A model generated the notes under the pieces. That model did not search any database. It worked only from the letters and a program-made list of their open reading frames with translations, and had not been told where the DNA came from. A DNA stretch of 9,773 nt. Source: Candidatus Woesearchaeota archaeon. GTDB lineage: Archaea > Nanobdellota > Nanobdellia > Woesearchaeales > UBA525. Below are positions 1 to 5,551 of the stretch, piece by piece. The position numbers were made by a program, and so were the translations under genes. Position 1 is the first letter of the stretch. Every line of letters starts with the position of its first letter. The stretch is from NCBI GenBank assembly GCA_018221245.1, contig JAAOYH010000014.1, positions 1-9,773 on the forward strand, in the 5' to 3' direction.

Positions 1-50
1 CACTGTTCCTCGTTGTTGAACTCCTTAGAACCACAAATCGCACATTTCAT
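1..50 (-). CDS. Partial CDS, N-terminus of a small CxxC zinc-finger-like protein
   Basis: Only the first 16 codons are visible, because the gene runs off the left edge. The start reads MKCAICGSKEFNNEEQ, where CAIC is a CxxC knuckle typical of small zinc ribbons, so a metal-binding fold is likely but the partner cysteines are out of view. The start is well supported: the ATG at 50-48 overlaps the upstream stop as ATGA, and an AGAGGT Shine-Dalgarno sequence sits just ahead of it in the end of the upstream gene. It is the last visible member of the left operon. Function is unknown. Confidence 0.65.
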   Translation of the reverse strand, partial: MKCAICGSKEFNNEEQ

Positions 51-265
51 CTGAACCTCTTGCTGAATTGACTCCAGCTCATCTTGCGCCTTATCTTCCA
101 CAGAGCCCAAGCGATAACGAGTAACGTTCCAGCCACTCCTGCCGTTTGGATCCATCCGTCAGCGTAACTTGAAGCCCAGCCCAGTATGTAACCAAACGCC
201 AATCCTGTGATGAAATCTATCAGGATCAGTTGCTTCCTATCTGTTGCTGTTGAGCTTGCCCGCAC
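47..265 (-). CDS. Small two-helix membrane protein, unknown function
   Basis: A 72-aa protein with two hydrophobic segments, roughly residues 13-32 (from LILIDF) and 40-57 (from QTAGVAG). They are separated by a short loop containing SSYADGW, and a basic C-terminal tail (KIRRK...SKRFR) follows, so the tail probably faces the cytoplasm. The start is GTG at 265, supported by AAGAGGTG about seven nucleotides upstream. This makes a 29-nt overlap with the zinc-protein gene before it. The stop forms ATGA with the next gene. No family was recognised. Being in the same operon as two intramembrane-protease-like proteins, it could be a substrate, an inhibitor or a partner, but the sequence does not show which. 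Confidence 0.7.
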   Translation of the reverse strand: MRASSTATDRKQLILIDFITGLAFGYILGWASSYADGWIQTAGVAGTLLVIAWALWKIRRKMSWSQFSKRFR

Positions 266-428
266 GTTTCAACACCTCTTGAATGCTTATTTTCTTCGCC
301 TCGAAATCCTTGATTATCTTTGTTGCCGAATCAGCACCAAAACATTTGGAGCTACACCACGTCCTTATTGGTGAACCAGTCACGAAATCATCTCCGCACG
401 TCTTGCACTTTTTTTCCATTAACTTCAT
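237..428 (-). CDS. Small treble-clef zinc-finger protein
   Basis: A 63-aa protein with four cysteines in the pattern C8-x2-C11-x13-C25-x3-C29 (CKTCGDDF...WCSSKC). This fits a single treble-clef or FCS/MYM-like zinc finger, which bind nucleic acids or proteins in many virus and bacterial small proteins. The rest is a short charged helix (FEAKKISIQEVLKRAGK). The ATG at 428 overlaps the preceding stop as ATGA and has a perfect GGAGGT seven nucleotides ahead. An in-frame ATG nine nucleotides later is less well placed. No specific function can be given. Confidence 0.75.
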   Translation of the reverse strand: MKLMEKKCKTCGDDFVTGSPIRTWCSSKCFGADSATKIIKDFEAKKISIQEVLKRAGKLNSNR

Positions 429-922
429 ACTTTTACCTCCAGATTTAGCTTCTTCAGCACTGCAATTCTCGAACCTAGAACGACATACGTAGTTAATCCT
501 AACACAGCTGCAGCAACTGCTAGTTCAGCCAGGGGAAAGATTTGTAGAACGCGAAAGTCAGAAGTAGGTAGTGAGTACGACATAACATTGATTAGTAGGT
601 CGAAACCAAGATAGGCGGGCAGGACGAAATGAGTCCACACTGTTGCTCTAGCTCGAGTAATGGCTGAGATAACCAACAGAACAACGGATACAATTGAAGG
701 CAACAGTTGATAGAACAAAGCGCCTGCCACACCACTTGGCTTCACAACCGCCACAGTGGACGGGTGAGCGGGAAAACTCCAGTCAAAATTGATTGTTCCT
801 TGTAGCCCTTGGAGCTTCAGAGCTAAAAGATGTAGAGGTTCGTGAATGAGATTAGGGTATAGCCACAGCAGTAGAACCATACAAGCAAACATACTTGTGA
901 CTATCGAAACCCGTGTGTTCAC
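425..922 (-). CDS. Membrane zinc-metalloprotease-like protein (M50/site-2-protease-like, HEPLH)
   Basis: A 165-aa protein of about four hydrophobic segments. The first contains HEPLH (residues 27-31) in the context LIHEPLHLLALKLQG, which closely resembles the M50 signature HExxHLLAAxxxG, where two His and a Glu bind and activate zinc in the membrane. A later stretch, INVMSYSLPTSDFRVL (111-126), resembles the second M50 motif NxxPxxDGxR, and D122 is the candidate third zinc ligand. M50 enzymes cut substrate helices within the membrane. The protein is shorter than classical site-2 proteases and has no PDZ or CBS domain. Its start is GTG at 922, overlapping the upstream stop as GTGA, with AGGAGGT eight nucleotides upstream. 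The motif is directly visible; family membership is inferred from motif and topology, and activity is unproven. Confidence 0.7.
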   Translation of the reverse strand: MNTRVSIVTSMFACMVLLLWLYPNLIHEPLHLLALKLQGLQGTINFDWSFPAHPSTVAVVKPSGVAGALFYQLLPSIVSVVLLVISAITRARATVWTHFVLPAYLGFDLLINVMSYSLPTSDFRVLQIFPLAELAVAAAVLGLTTYVVLGSRIAVLKKLNLEVKV

Positions 923-1167
923 TTACTCCAACCTCCTTTCTTACACTTCTCACACGGAACGAAGCCATCCTTCCCTCCGCGCAACTCGCCAGGAGATTCG
1001 CCGGCGACACTATCACGCACGAACTCCTCAATACAACATATCGGATAACCTTCTTGTATGCCGCGCTTACGATAACTCTCAGCCATCTCCTCCGGGGTCT
1101 TGAAATCATGGAACTTCTTCAGTGAGAGCCACTTCTCTGTTGGCTTCATGACGGTGATGGTGGTCAC
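919..1167 (-). CDS. Conserved-type small protein with GYPxCC...PCxxC motif
   Basis: An 82-aa protein with GYPICCIEEFV (residues 40-50) and GFVPCEKCKK (68-77). The paired cysteines C44-C45 and C72/C75 make a likely metal or cofactor site. Short proteins of this GYP-CC...PC-x-x-C kind occur in phage and microbial genomes from memory, but I know no assigned biochemistry. The start is uncertain. A GTG at 1167 gives a GTGA overlap with the protease stop and has GGGGTG just upstream, matching the rest of the operon. A TTG at 1179 would add four residues, and an internal ATG (MKPTEKW) would remove six. It lies between the two membrane-protease genes. Confidence 0.72.
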   Translation of the reverse strand: MTTITVMKPTEKWLSLKKFHDFKTPEEMAESYRKRGIQEGYPICCIEEFVRDSVAGESPGELRGGKDGFVPCEKCKKGGWSK

Positions 1168-2039
1168 AGTGCACCCCAAACAACGGTGGTTAATATGTAG
1201 CCAAACATCCCTATTGCTCCACCGAGATACATATAGGGCAGAGCAGGATAGCTTTTCTTCTTGTCGCCAGCAACGAACAGACCAGTTAAGGCGAGGAACA
1301 TACCTGTCCCGATACTTATCCCGAGTCCAGGATCCTGTAAGAAGAATGAGCCGGCAACGAGAACGAAGAAGAATATATCTCCTCCACCAATGAAGGCGAA
1401 ATTGTAGAGTGATTTCTTTTTCTTTCCTTTCCCTGCCTTCTTCGGGACTGCGAGACCTGGAAGAATACCTGAGCTGATTATTCCTATCGCCATCTCCTGC
1501 ATAGTCCCAATCTTGAAGACTGCTATATAATCATAGACTGCTACGACTGAGAACAAAAGCAACGCATAGAGTGGTGTGAGTGTCTTCGCCAGTGATGCCC
1601 CGACAGTTCCGAGCGTCAGTAGGATGAATATGTTTGACGTTCGCACGTTCAGAGGTATTGCTTTCTTATCTGCTATTCGTGTAGATACGAACAGGAATCC
1701 CCAGAACGCGATTAGGTAGACGAATATTCTGCCAGTTGTGTTCGTTACAACCCCTGACCACGTAGCCAAATCAGTTAGGATGAATGCGACAGATAGCGAG
1801 AATATGCTCCTTACCCACGGACCTTTGAATAGGCGTTTGCGAATCAAATAGGTTACTAGTACGGCACCGAAGAGAATTGCACCGACAATGACCGCCACCA
1901 CCTGCCACTGAAGAGATACATCTCCGCCAGCCATAGGTGGAATAATTGGTTGTGCTATGGGTATGACCAGCATACCAAAGATTACTGCTGTGAGAATCCA
2001 AGCCATCAATTCTGTTGTCTCTCGTATAGTGTGTTTCAT
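1164..2039 (-). CDS. Presenilin/signal-peptide-peptidase-like intramembrane aspartyl protease (family A22, archaeal type)
   Basis: A 291-aa polytopic membrane protein of about nine hydrophobic segments. All three catalytic signatures of the presenilin/SPP family are present in order. YD is at residues 169-170 in VYDYIAVFKIGTMQEMA, matching the archaeal YDxIAVYxTxHM block. GGGD is at 218-221 (FIGGGDIFFF, equivalent to GxGD). PALP is at 265-268. D170 and D221 would be the catalytic pair that cleaves substrate helices inside the membrane. A Lys/Gly-rich loop (200-210) separates the two catalytic helices, as is usual. The length fits archaeal presenilin homologues, and the protein seems complete. 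The start is ATG at 2039, immediately after the preceding stop, with GGAGAT nine nucleotides upstream. It is unusual to find this enzyme in a compact, virus-like operon. Confidence 0.92.
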   Translation of the reverse strand: MKHTIRETTELMAWILTAVIFGMLVIPIAQPIIPPMAGGDVSLQWQVVAVIVGAILFGAVLVTYLIRKRLFKGPWVRSIFSLSVAFILTDLATWSGVVTNTTGRIFVYLIAFWGFLFVSTRIADKKAIPLNVRTSNIFILLTLGTVGASLAKTLTPLYALLLFSVVAVYDYIAVFKIGTMQEMAIGIISSGILPGLAVPKKAGKGKKKKSLYNFAFIGGGDIFFFVLVAGSFFLQDPGLGISIGTGMFLALTGLFVAGDKKKSYPALPYMYLGGAIGMFGYILTTVVWGAL

Positions 2040-2312
2040 CTACTCATCATCTCCGCATTCGCAACTTATAATTTGGTGACCACACACAGGACACTCCTCA
2101 ATGTCGCACCCAGAATGATGAAACTTCCCAGGGAGAGCACCGCAATCCCTACAGCGACGGTCGGGATTTTCTACACACTCTTGTCCAAAATCATCTCCGA
2201 ATCTCGTCTCGGAACCAAAGCGAACAGGATCCTCATCAGTGTATGGTATCTGAACTCGAACACAGCCGTCCGCTTCCAGCATTTCCTTCTTACAAAACTT
2301 ACACGAGACCAT
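2040..2312 (-). CDS. Small multi-cysteine zinc-ribbon protein (HxxGCDxExCPxCGxQxxxCxC)
   Basis: A 90-aa protein with two cysteine clusters. The N-terminal one is C4-x2-C7 plus C17. The C-terminal one is C54-x2-C57, H65/H66, C69, C74-x2-C77, then C84-x-C86. The C-terminal signature HHSGCDIEECPVCGHQIISC is a pattern I recognise from many small uncharacterised phage and bacterial proteins. It probably binds two zinc ions. The ATG at 2312 follows the regulator stop by one nucleotide, and GAGG lies seven nucleotides upstream. It is the second gene of the left operon, between the DNA-binding protein and the presenilin-like protease. The acidic tail (CGDDE) is probably disordered. Role unknown. Confidence 0.8.
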   Translation of the reverse strand: MVSCKFCKKEMLEADGCVRVQIPYTDEDPVRFGSETRFGDDFGQECVENPDRRCRDCGALPGKFHHSGCDIEECPVCGHQIISCECGDDE

Positions 2313-2313
2313 T

Positions 2314-2871
2314 TTAGTTCCTCGGCTGAGTTAGGCCCAATGCCCACGCCTTACCGATAACAGCACTGGCTGAACGCTTTAGTGTTGTCGCAATGTATGA
2401 AGTCATTTGCGTTGTCCCGTCATAGTTCATTCTTAGGAACGCAATGTCGCCGTCCACCCAGTATTTAATCTTTGATGGCTTCTTTGACCTCGTCTTTGCA
2501 GTAGCAGCCTTACGCACGAACTGGTCACGATGAACGCCAAGAATATTGGCTCTAGCACGCAAACTACTTTTAGTTCTACCTAAGTCACGAGATAGGGCAT
2601 TCAGATTCCTTTTAGGATAGTCGCGTTTAATTTGTTCATCATCGTCCTTATTCCAGATTGCGTTTTTGTTCTTAACGCGTCTCGACTTCGAACGTAGCTG
2701 ACGCCCAGGCTTTTTCTTTGGTGCTATCGGTGCTATCTCTACTCTCTCGCTGAACTTCTCCTTGAACTCTTTAGGGACAACCGCGGGCTGTCGCTCGTTG
2801 TATACTTTCAAGAACTCCGCCATCTCAGCAGGAGAACCAGTTACTTTTATTCCTTTTAATTCGATTTCCAT
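2314..2871 (-). CDS. Two-repeat Myb/SANT-like helix-turn-helix DNA-binding protein
   Basis: A 185-aa protein. Residues 1-21 begin with LKGIKVTGSPAEMAEFL, a short motif often found at the front of phage regulators. A basic linker (about 52-70, KKKPGRQLRSKSRR) follows, then two Myb/SANT-like repeats. Repeat 1 (73-113) starts at WNKDDDEQIKRDYP and ends in RARANILGV. Repeat 2 (138-180) starts at WVDGDIAFLRMNY and ends in GKAWALGL. Both show the W...D/E...L(A)xxLxR(S/T)xxxxxxRAxxLG(V/L) pattern, which indicates sequence-specific DNA binding, so a transcription regulator is likely. It is the first gene after a TATA-like promoter, with SD GGAGG right before the ATG at 2871. As the leading gene it may control its own operon and possibly the MoxR unit, which shares a leader element. 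Confidence 0.78.
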   Translation of the reverse strand: MEIELKGIKVTGSPAEMAEFLKVYNERQPAVVPKEFKEKFSERVEIAPIAPKKKPGRQLRSKSRRVKNKNAIWNKDDDEQIKRDYPKRNLNALSRDLGRTKSSLRARANILGVHRDQFVRKAATAKTRSKKPSKIKYWVDGDIAFLRMNYDGTTQMTSYIATTLKRSASAVIGKAWALGLTQPRN

Positions 2872-2876
2872 TTTTC

Positions 2877-2922
2877 CTCCGTGTTTCCGTTGTGTTGTTG
2901 ATTTACATTGTGTAACTTATGC
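2877..2922 (-). promoter_or_regulatory. Shared leader element, copy 1 (upstream of the Myb-like gene)
   Basis: On the minus strand this leader contains GCATAAG (2922-2916), AAATCAACAACACAACGGA (2904-2886) and ACACGGAG (2884-2877, overlapping the SD). The same three blocks in the same order occur before the MoxR gene, with 17 of 19 matches in the long block. It probably begins at or near the transcription start and forms the 5' untranslated region. Confidence 0.55.
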
Positions 2923-2924
2923 TT

Positions 2925-2934
2925 GTATATAAAA
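2925..2934 (-). promoter_or_regulatory. Archaeal-type TATA box for the left operon
   Basis: On the minus strand the sequence reads AAGGTTTTATATACAAGC, with the TATA core TTTTATATAC at 2934 to 2925 and a purine-rich AAGG where a BRE would lie. It starts seven bases after the stop of the 179-aa gene and about 55 bases before the ATG at 2871. A start site about 25 nt downstream would fall near 2904, where the shared leader element begins. The box is visible; its use as a promoter is inferred. Confidence 0.6.
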
Positions 2935-2940
2935 CCTTCT

Positions 2941-3480
2941 TCAATGGTCTATCACCACCTCAGGCTCCTTCCCTTCTTTCTCCAGCTTACAACCGAGAGC
3001 CCAGAACTTTAAGAAGTCTTGAATCCACAAACATCTGTCAGCTTCTGAAGTTGTCGGCAGTTCAACCTTCATTTCCTCATCCGTTAATGGGCGACCAAGG
3101 ATCACTCCCCATGTTGGGTCCTCAATTTGAATTACCATTTTAACGACCTTATCAGGTGGCTTTTCGGGCAATTTCTTTTTCATATTCTCGAGCATCACCG
3201 ACATAATCTTATATCTCCTTACGCCAGAATCAGAGAACGCAGTCCTTTCTACATCACCGCGCAGGTAAGCGTCGGCAATCTCTTTGACGTCCTCGAACTT
3301 CTCATCAAAATATACACGATGAAACTCTTTGACTTCATCCCAACACTCGTTTGGCAACGTGTGTTTCAAGACATCGTTCTCAGGAATCTGCCATATAGCC
3401 GCACGCAGTATTGCGTGTTCCTCTTTCTGCACATCCTCTGGCGTTGCACCTTTCCATTTCATAATAACATCAGTTCCCAT
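2941..3480 (-). CDS. Hypothetical 179-aa protein
   Basis: I recognise no family. The protein is soluble, charged and mostly helical (for example WDEVKEFHRVYFDEKFEDVKEIADAYL), with a lysine/proline-rich centre (MKKKLPEKPPDKVVKMVI). A C-terminal part starts at IEDPTWGVILGRPLTDEEM and contains several tryptophans. There is no membrane segment and no Cys cluster. The longer reading from 3558 overlaps the upstream gene by 89 nt with no better signal. The ATG at 3480 (MGTDVIMKW) has GGTGATG just ahead and gives a normal 11-nt overlap, so I chose it. It is the last gene of the middle operon; its stop is followed at once by the TATA box of the left operon, with no clear terminator. Confidence 0.7.
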   Translation of the reverse strand: MGTDVIMKWKGATPEDVQKEEHAILRAAIWQIPENDVLKHTLPNECWDEVKEFHRVYFDEKFEDVKEIADAYLRGDVERTAFSDSGVRRYKIMSVMLENMKKKLPEKPPDKVVKMVIQIEDPTWGVILGRPLTDEEMKVELPTTSEADRCLWIQDFLKFWALGCKLEKEGKEPEVVIDH

Positions 3481-3739
3481 CTTCATCACCATATCCGTAG
3501 TCTTTCGCATCTCCCTTCTTGGCGAGAACACCATACACATCGACAAGCTCGTGAGCATACTCCTCTGTCGTCAGATAATCAAGGGCACAAGATTCAGAAC
3601 AGAAGATATCTTCATCGTCTCGCTCTGAGATCCGCACACACTCCGAAGCATAACAGATGTCATTACAGGCAGTACAACGGATTACTTTCATCTCTCCGCG
3701 GGCAGCCATAATGAGCTTCTCTTTGTTGTCGTCAGTCAT
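3470..3739 (-). CDS. Small zinc-finger protein, 89 aa
   Basis: Cysteines C22-x2-C25 (RCTAC) and C47-x3-C51 (FCSESC), plus extra C29 and C34, suggest a treble-clef zinc finger of the CxxC...FCSxxC sort. An acidic C-terminal tail rich in D, G and Y (GDAKDYGYGDEDG) is probably disordered. The start at 3739 (MTDDNKEK) is chosen because GAGGTG lies six nucleotides upstream. A longer reading to 3805 would overlap most of the 48-aa gene at 3732-3878. It overlaps the next gene by 11 nt. No enzyme motif is visible; nucleic-acid or protein binding is the likeliest role. Confidence 0.72.
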   Translation of the reverse strand: MTDDNKEKLIMAARGEMKVIRCTACNDICYASECVRISERDDEDIFCSESCALDYLTTEEYAHELVDVYGVLAKKGDAKDYGYGDEDGN

Positions 3740-3878
3740 ACACCCCACCTCTAGTTCCCTTGCGAGTGGGACATTCGTAAGGGAATCCCTTATGTTCTTT
3801 CCCACATATACACAGCCACCAATCTTCTTTCGATTGTTGCACGTGCCCTTTTACTGCTTCACGAGTCTCAATAATCAT
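3732..3878 (-). CDS. Very small (48 aa) CxC/CP zinc-finger-like protein
   Basis: This short frame begins MIIETREAVKGHVQQSKEDW and continues WLCICGKEHKGFPYECPTRK, ending GTRGGVYD. It fills what would otherwise be a 135-nt gap in an operon that has no other gaps of that size. The ATG at 3878 overlaps the upstream stop as ATGA, with GAGGTG six nucleotides upstream, and its 3' end carries the GAGGTG that serves the next gene. Cysteines 23, 25 and 36, with His29 between them, could form one small zinc site. Function unknown, but the translation signals make it a convincing gene. Confidence 0.72.
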   Translation of the reverse strand: MIIETREAVKGHVQQSKEDWWLCICGKEHKGFPYECPTRKGTRGGVYD

Positions 3879-4123
3879 TTTCCGCACCTCGTGCAACACT
3901 TCTTCTTGGGAAGCTTTAGTCTATCGCTGAACGCCAGCAACAGAGCAGAGACACCGATAATCCACAAGATACTCGAGGCAACTGAAACAATTACCGCAAC
4001 TATCAAACAGGTGGCTCCGATATACGCACTCCATCTCTGAGCGTCTTTCTTTGTCAAACCCTTCTTCACTTCTTTCTTGGGCTTCTTTGCTTTCGTGTTA
4101 TTTGTTTTTTTCATCATCTTCAT
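3875..4123 (-). CDS. Lys-rich small membrane protein with C-terminal CCxxC
   Basis: An 82-aa protein. Residues 1-27 are very basic (TNNTKAKKPKKEVKKGLTKK), probably cytoplasmic and possibly touching nucleic acid or lipid head groups. Two hydrophobic stretches follow, about 32-49 (SAYIGATCLIVAVIVSV) and 51-66 (SILWIIGVSALLLAF), forming a helical hairpin. The tail is RLKLPKKKCCTRCGK, with CCxxC possibly binding metal or forming disulfides. The ATG at 4123 has GGAGG seven nucleotides upstream and overlaps the upstream gene by 26 nt. No family recognised. Such proteins can be virion membrane or host-interaction proteins, but nothing here decides this. Confidence 0.72.
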   Translation of the reverse strand: MKMMKKTNNTKAKKPKKEVKKGLTKKDAQRWSAYIGATCLIVAVIVSVASSILWIIGVSALLLAFSDRLKLPKKKCCTRCGK

Positions 4124-4346
4124 CTCGCATCCTCCTAGCTATCATCGATAGCCAATACAACCTTAACATATCCTCGCCAGGAAGTTCTCCTCCTGACTTC
4201 CACACGAGCTTTGCTTTGTTCAGCGTCCTCTTGAAATTCTTGAACTCTCTCGCTTCACTTGCCGAGAACACTCTCTCGCCGGTCTGAGCTATGAACTTCT
4301 CACAGTCATCTATCATATCTTTCTTCCACACATATAGGTCAGCCAT
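4098..4346 (-). CDS. Hypothetical 82-aa helical protein
   Basis: A charged soluble protein from MADLYVWKKDMIDD, predicted mostly helical, with a basic middle (EFKNFKRTLNKAKLVWKSGG) and an acidic/basic C-terminus (RRMRDEDDEKNK). There are no conserved cysteines, membrane segments or catalytic motifs, and I do not recognise a family. The start is clear: AAGGAGGTG lies four to five nucleotides before the ATG at 4346, within the last codons of the preceding gene, giving an 8-nt overlap. The 3' end overlaps the following membrane-protein gene by 26 nt. Confidence 0.7.
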   Translation of the reverse strand: MADLYVWKKDMIDDCEKFIAQTGERVFSASEAREFKNFKRTLNKAKLVWKSGGELPGEDMLRLYWLSMIARRMRDEDDEKNK

Positions 4347-4770
4347 TTTTCACCTCCTTGGCGTCCAGATACTCACTACCAGTATCTCCTATCTTACGAA
4401 ACTTCTCAAAATAGGACGGGTTATGTGAAAATTCTTTGAAAAAAGACTCAGGTAAACCTGCACCTGCTTGACGCTCAACAGCTAGCTGAAGCTTGAACTT
4501 GGCTTTGTTAGGGCACCTGCTTTTGTGATACTTCCAAAAACTCCTACCATCAGCCAAGTAATCTTCTTCATCCTTCAAATCATCATCCACTTTCACAGAA
4601 TTCATCATCTTACACGCCCTACACCTCACATACCTACAGTTCTTTGTAGATGAAACAAACTCAACCCACTTGAAAATTGCGCATTTATCACAAGTGTGCT
4701 TTCCTTTCCCAACATTATTTCTTCCACAATTAGGGTTTACACACAGCATTTTATTTTTATCTTTCGCCAT
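4339..4770 (-). CDS. Zinc-finger protein with two Cys/His clusters, 143 aa
   Basis: Cluster one is C10-x4-C15...C27-x2-C30 (LCVNPNC and TCDKC), a zinc ribbon. Cluster two is C50-x2-C53 (RCRAC), H82 and C86 (HKSRC), probably a second zinc finger interrupted by an acidic loop (KVDDDLKDEEDYL). The C-terminal 50 residues are a charged helical region with no recognised domain. The double-finger plan suggests nucleic-acid binding or a transcription/replication accessory protein, which is an inference from fold type only. The ATG at 4770 follows GGGGTG and overlaps the preceding gene by 14 nt. One sampled 60-nt line of the gene (4561-4620) has 23 G/C, somewhat lower than the sampled lines of the VWA gene. 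Confidence 0.75.
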   Translation of the reverse strand: MAKDKNKMLCVNPNCGRNNVGKGKHTCDKCAIFKWVEFVSSTKNCRYVRCRACKMMNSVKVDDDLKDEEDYLADGRSFWKYHKSRCPNKAKFKLQLAVERQAGAGLPESFFKEFSHNPSYFEKFRKIGDTGSEYLDAKEVKNG

Positions 4771-5551
4771 TTTTCACCCCATTCATAATTCGCTCTTGGA
4801 GAATCTCTTTTGAGAACACCTTACGTAGCTGATCCTTCCAGTCGTGTAATGGTTTGAGCTTTTCAACTGCGAACTGCTCAGCCTCATTCAGCATACTTGC
4901 TATTTTCTGCTCGCCAATCTGGAGAAGAACAATAACAGTCTCAATGTCGGAAGTATCATCAAGGTCTACTGAATGGTCGTCACCAACATCAGAGAAGGAA
5001 CAACTACCATCATTCACTGCCGCCAAGTCAAGAGTTCTACTCTCCACATTCACTCCTTGCCAATCCGCATCACACGAGATGACAGGTATGCTAACTTTCT
5101 TTTTCCATTCGAAATCACTACCATCGAAATCGCCTTTGGTATCCATCTCCGCATACTCTTTAAGTGAAGCCGTTAATTTCTTCATCTGCTCAAGCTTCCC
5201 AAATTTATATGCGTACTGCTCAATAGCCAATAGGTAACGTTCCAGTTGTTCATTACTATCTCCATTCAAGTACCCCACCATTGTATGGGCACTCATCTGG
5301 GAACGATTCTTCCCTTGGTAATACCTCTGCCAAAACCTTCCCCTGTGCAGTCCCCACGCGTTCTGGCGATCATCTCTCCAGATATCTATCTCCTCTGGCA
5401 AATCCATCTGCTTAAGAACTGTTGATACCAACTCATCGAAATATTCAACAGCCCATGAGCGAGAGAACTTACGCATCACTTCATTCTTCCTATCCGTGCA
5501 CAGTTGGAGAATCTTATCGACTTCATCTTGGTCTATCTCAATCGTAGCCAT
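4757..5551 (-). CDS. Hypothetical 264-aa protein sharing a C-terminal motif with the 332-aa protein
   Basis: The family is unknown. The N-terminal half is helical and aromatic-rich (for example WGLHRGRFWQRYYQGKNRSQ). The centre is acidic with many Asp and Ser (DVGDDHSVDLDDTSDIETV), and the C-terminus is a predicted coiled coil leading to LRKVFSKEILQERIMNGVKN. That end matches MRKVFAKDILKMRVTMGVNR at the end of the 332-aa protein two genes upstream, at 10 of 20 positions. Both also carry a KLxxMKKL segment. Two ATGs are adjacent: 5554 lies only two nucleotides after GGAGGT, so 5551 is preferred, with five nucleotides spacing. No cysteine cluster, nucleotide-binding motif or membrane segment is seen. 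It could be a virion or assembly protein or a client of the MoxR/VWA pair; neither is shown. Confidence 0.75.
   Translation of the reverse strand: MATIEIDQDEVDKILQLCTDRKNEVMRKFSRSWAVEYFDELVSTVLKQMDLPEEIDIWRDDRQNAWGLHRGRFWQRYYQGKNRSQMSAHTMVGYLNGDSNEQLERYLLAIEQYAYKFGKLEQMKKLTASLKEYAEMDTKGDFDGSDFEWKKKVSIPVISCDADWQGVNVESRTLDLAAVNDGSCSFSDVGDDHSVDLDDTSDIETVIVLLQIGEQKIASMLNEAEQFAVEKLKPLHDWKDQLRKVFSKEILQERIMNGVKNGER

Noticed and set aside
1771..2001. A 76-codon minus-strand frame inside the presenilin-like gene
   Set aside because: It is a different frame of a gene with strong protein-level motifs and has no ribosome-binding site.
2872..2940. A bacterial sigma-70 promoter in the gap before the Myb-like gene
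   Set aside because: No convincing TTGACA-like box lies 16-18 nt before a TATAAT-like box, whereas the TTTTATATA box fits an archaeal promoter with a start site at a sensible distance.
3481..3558. N-terminal extension of the 179-aa gene to a start at 3558
   Set aside because: It would overlap the upstream zinc-protein gene by 89 nt, while the ATG at 3480 has its own GGTGATG site and a normal short overlap.
3127..3711. A 194-codon open frame on the plus strand
   Set aside because: It lies antisense to two coupled minus-strand genes with good ribosome-binding sites, its protein looks like reverse translation of charged helices, and no plus-strand start signal is seen. The other plus-strand frames were rejected for the same reasons.
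3740..3805. N-terminal extension of the 89-aa zinc protein to 3805
   Set aside because: The extension lies in the 48-aa gene, and the ATG at 3739 has a well-placed GAGGTG.
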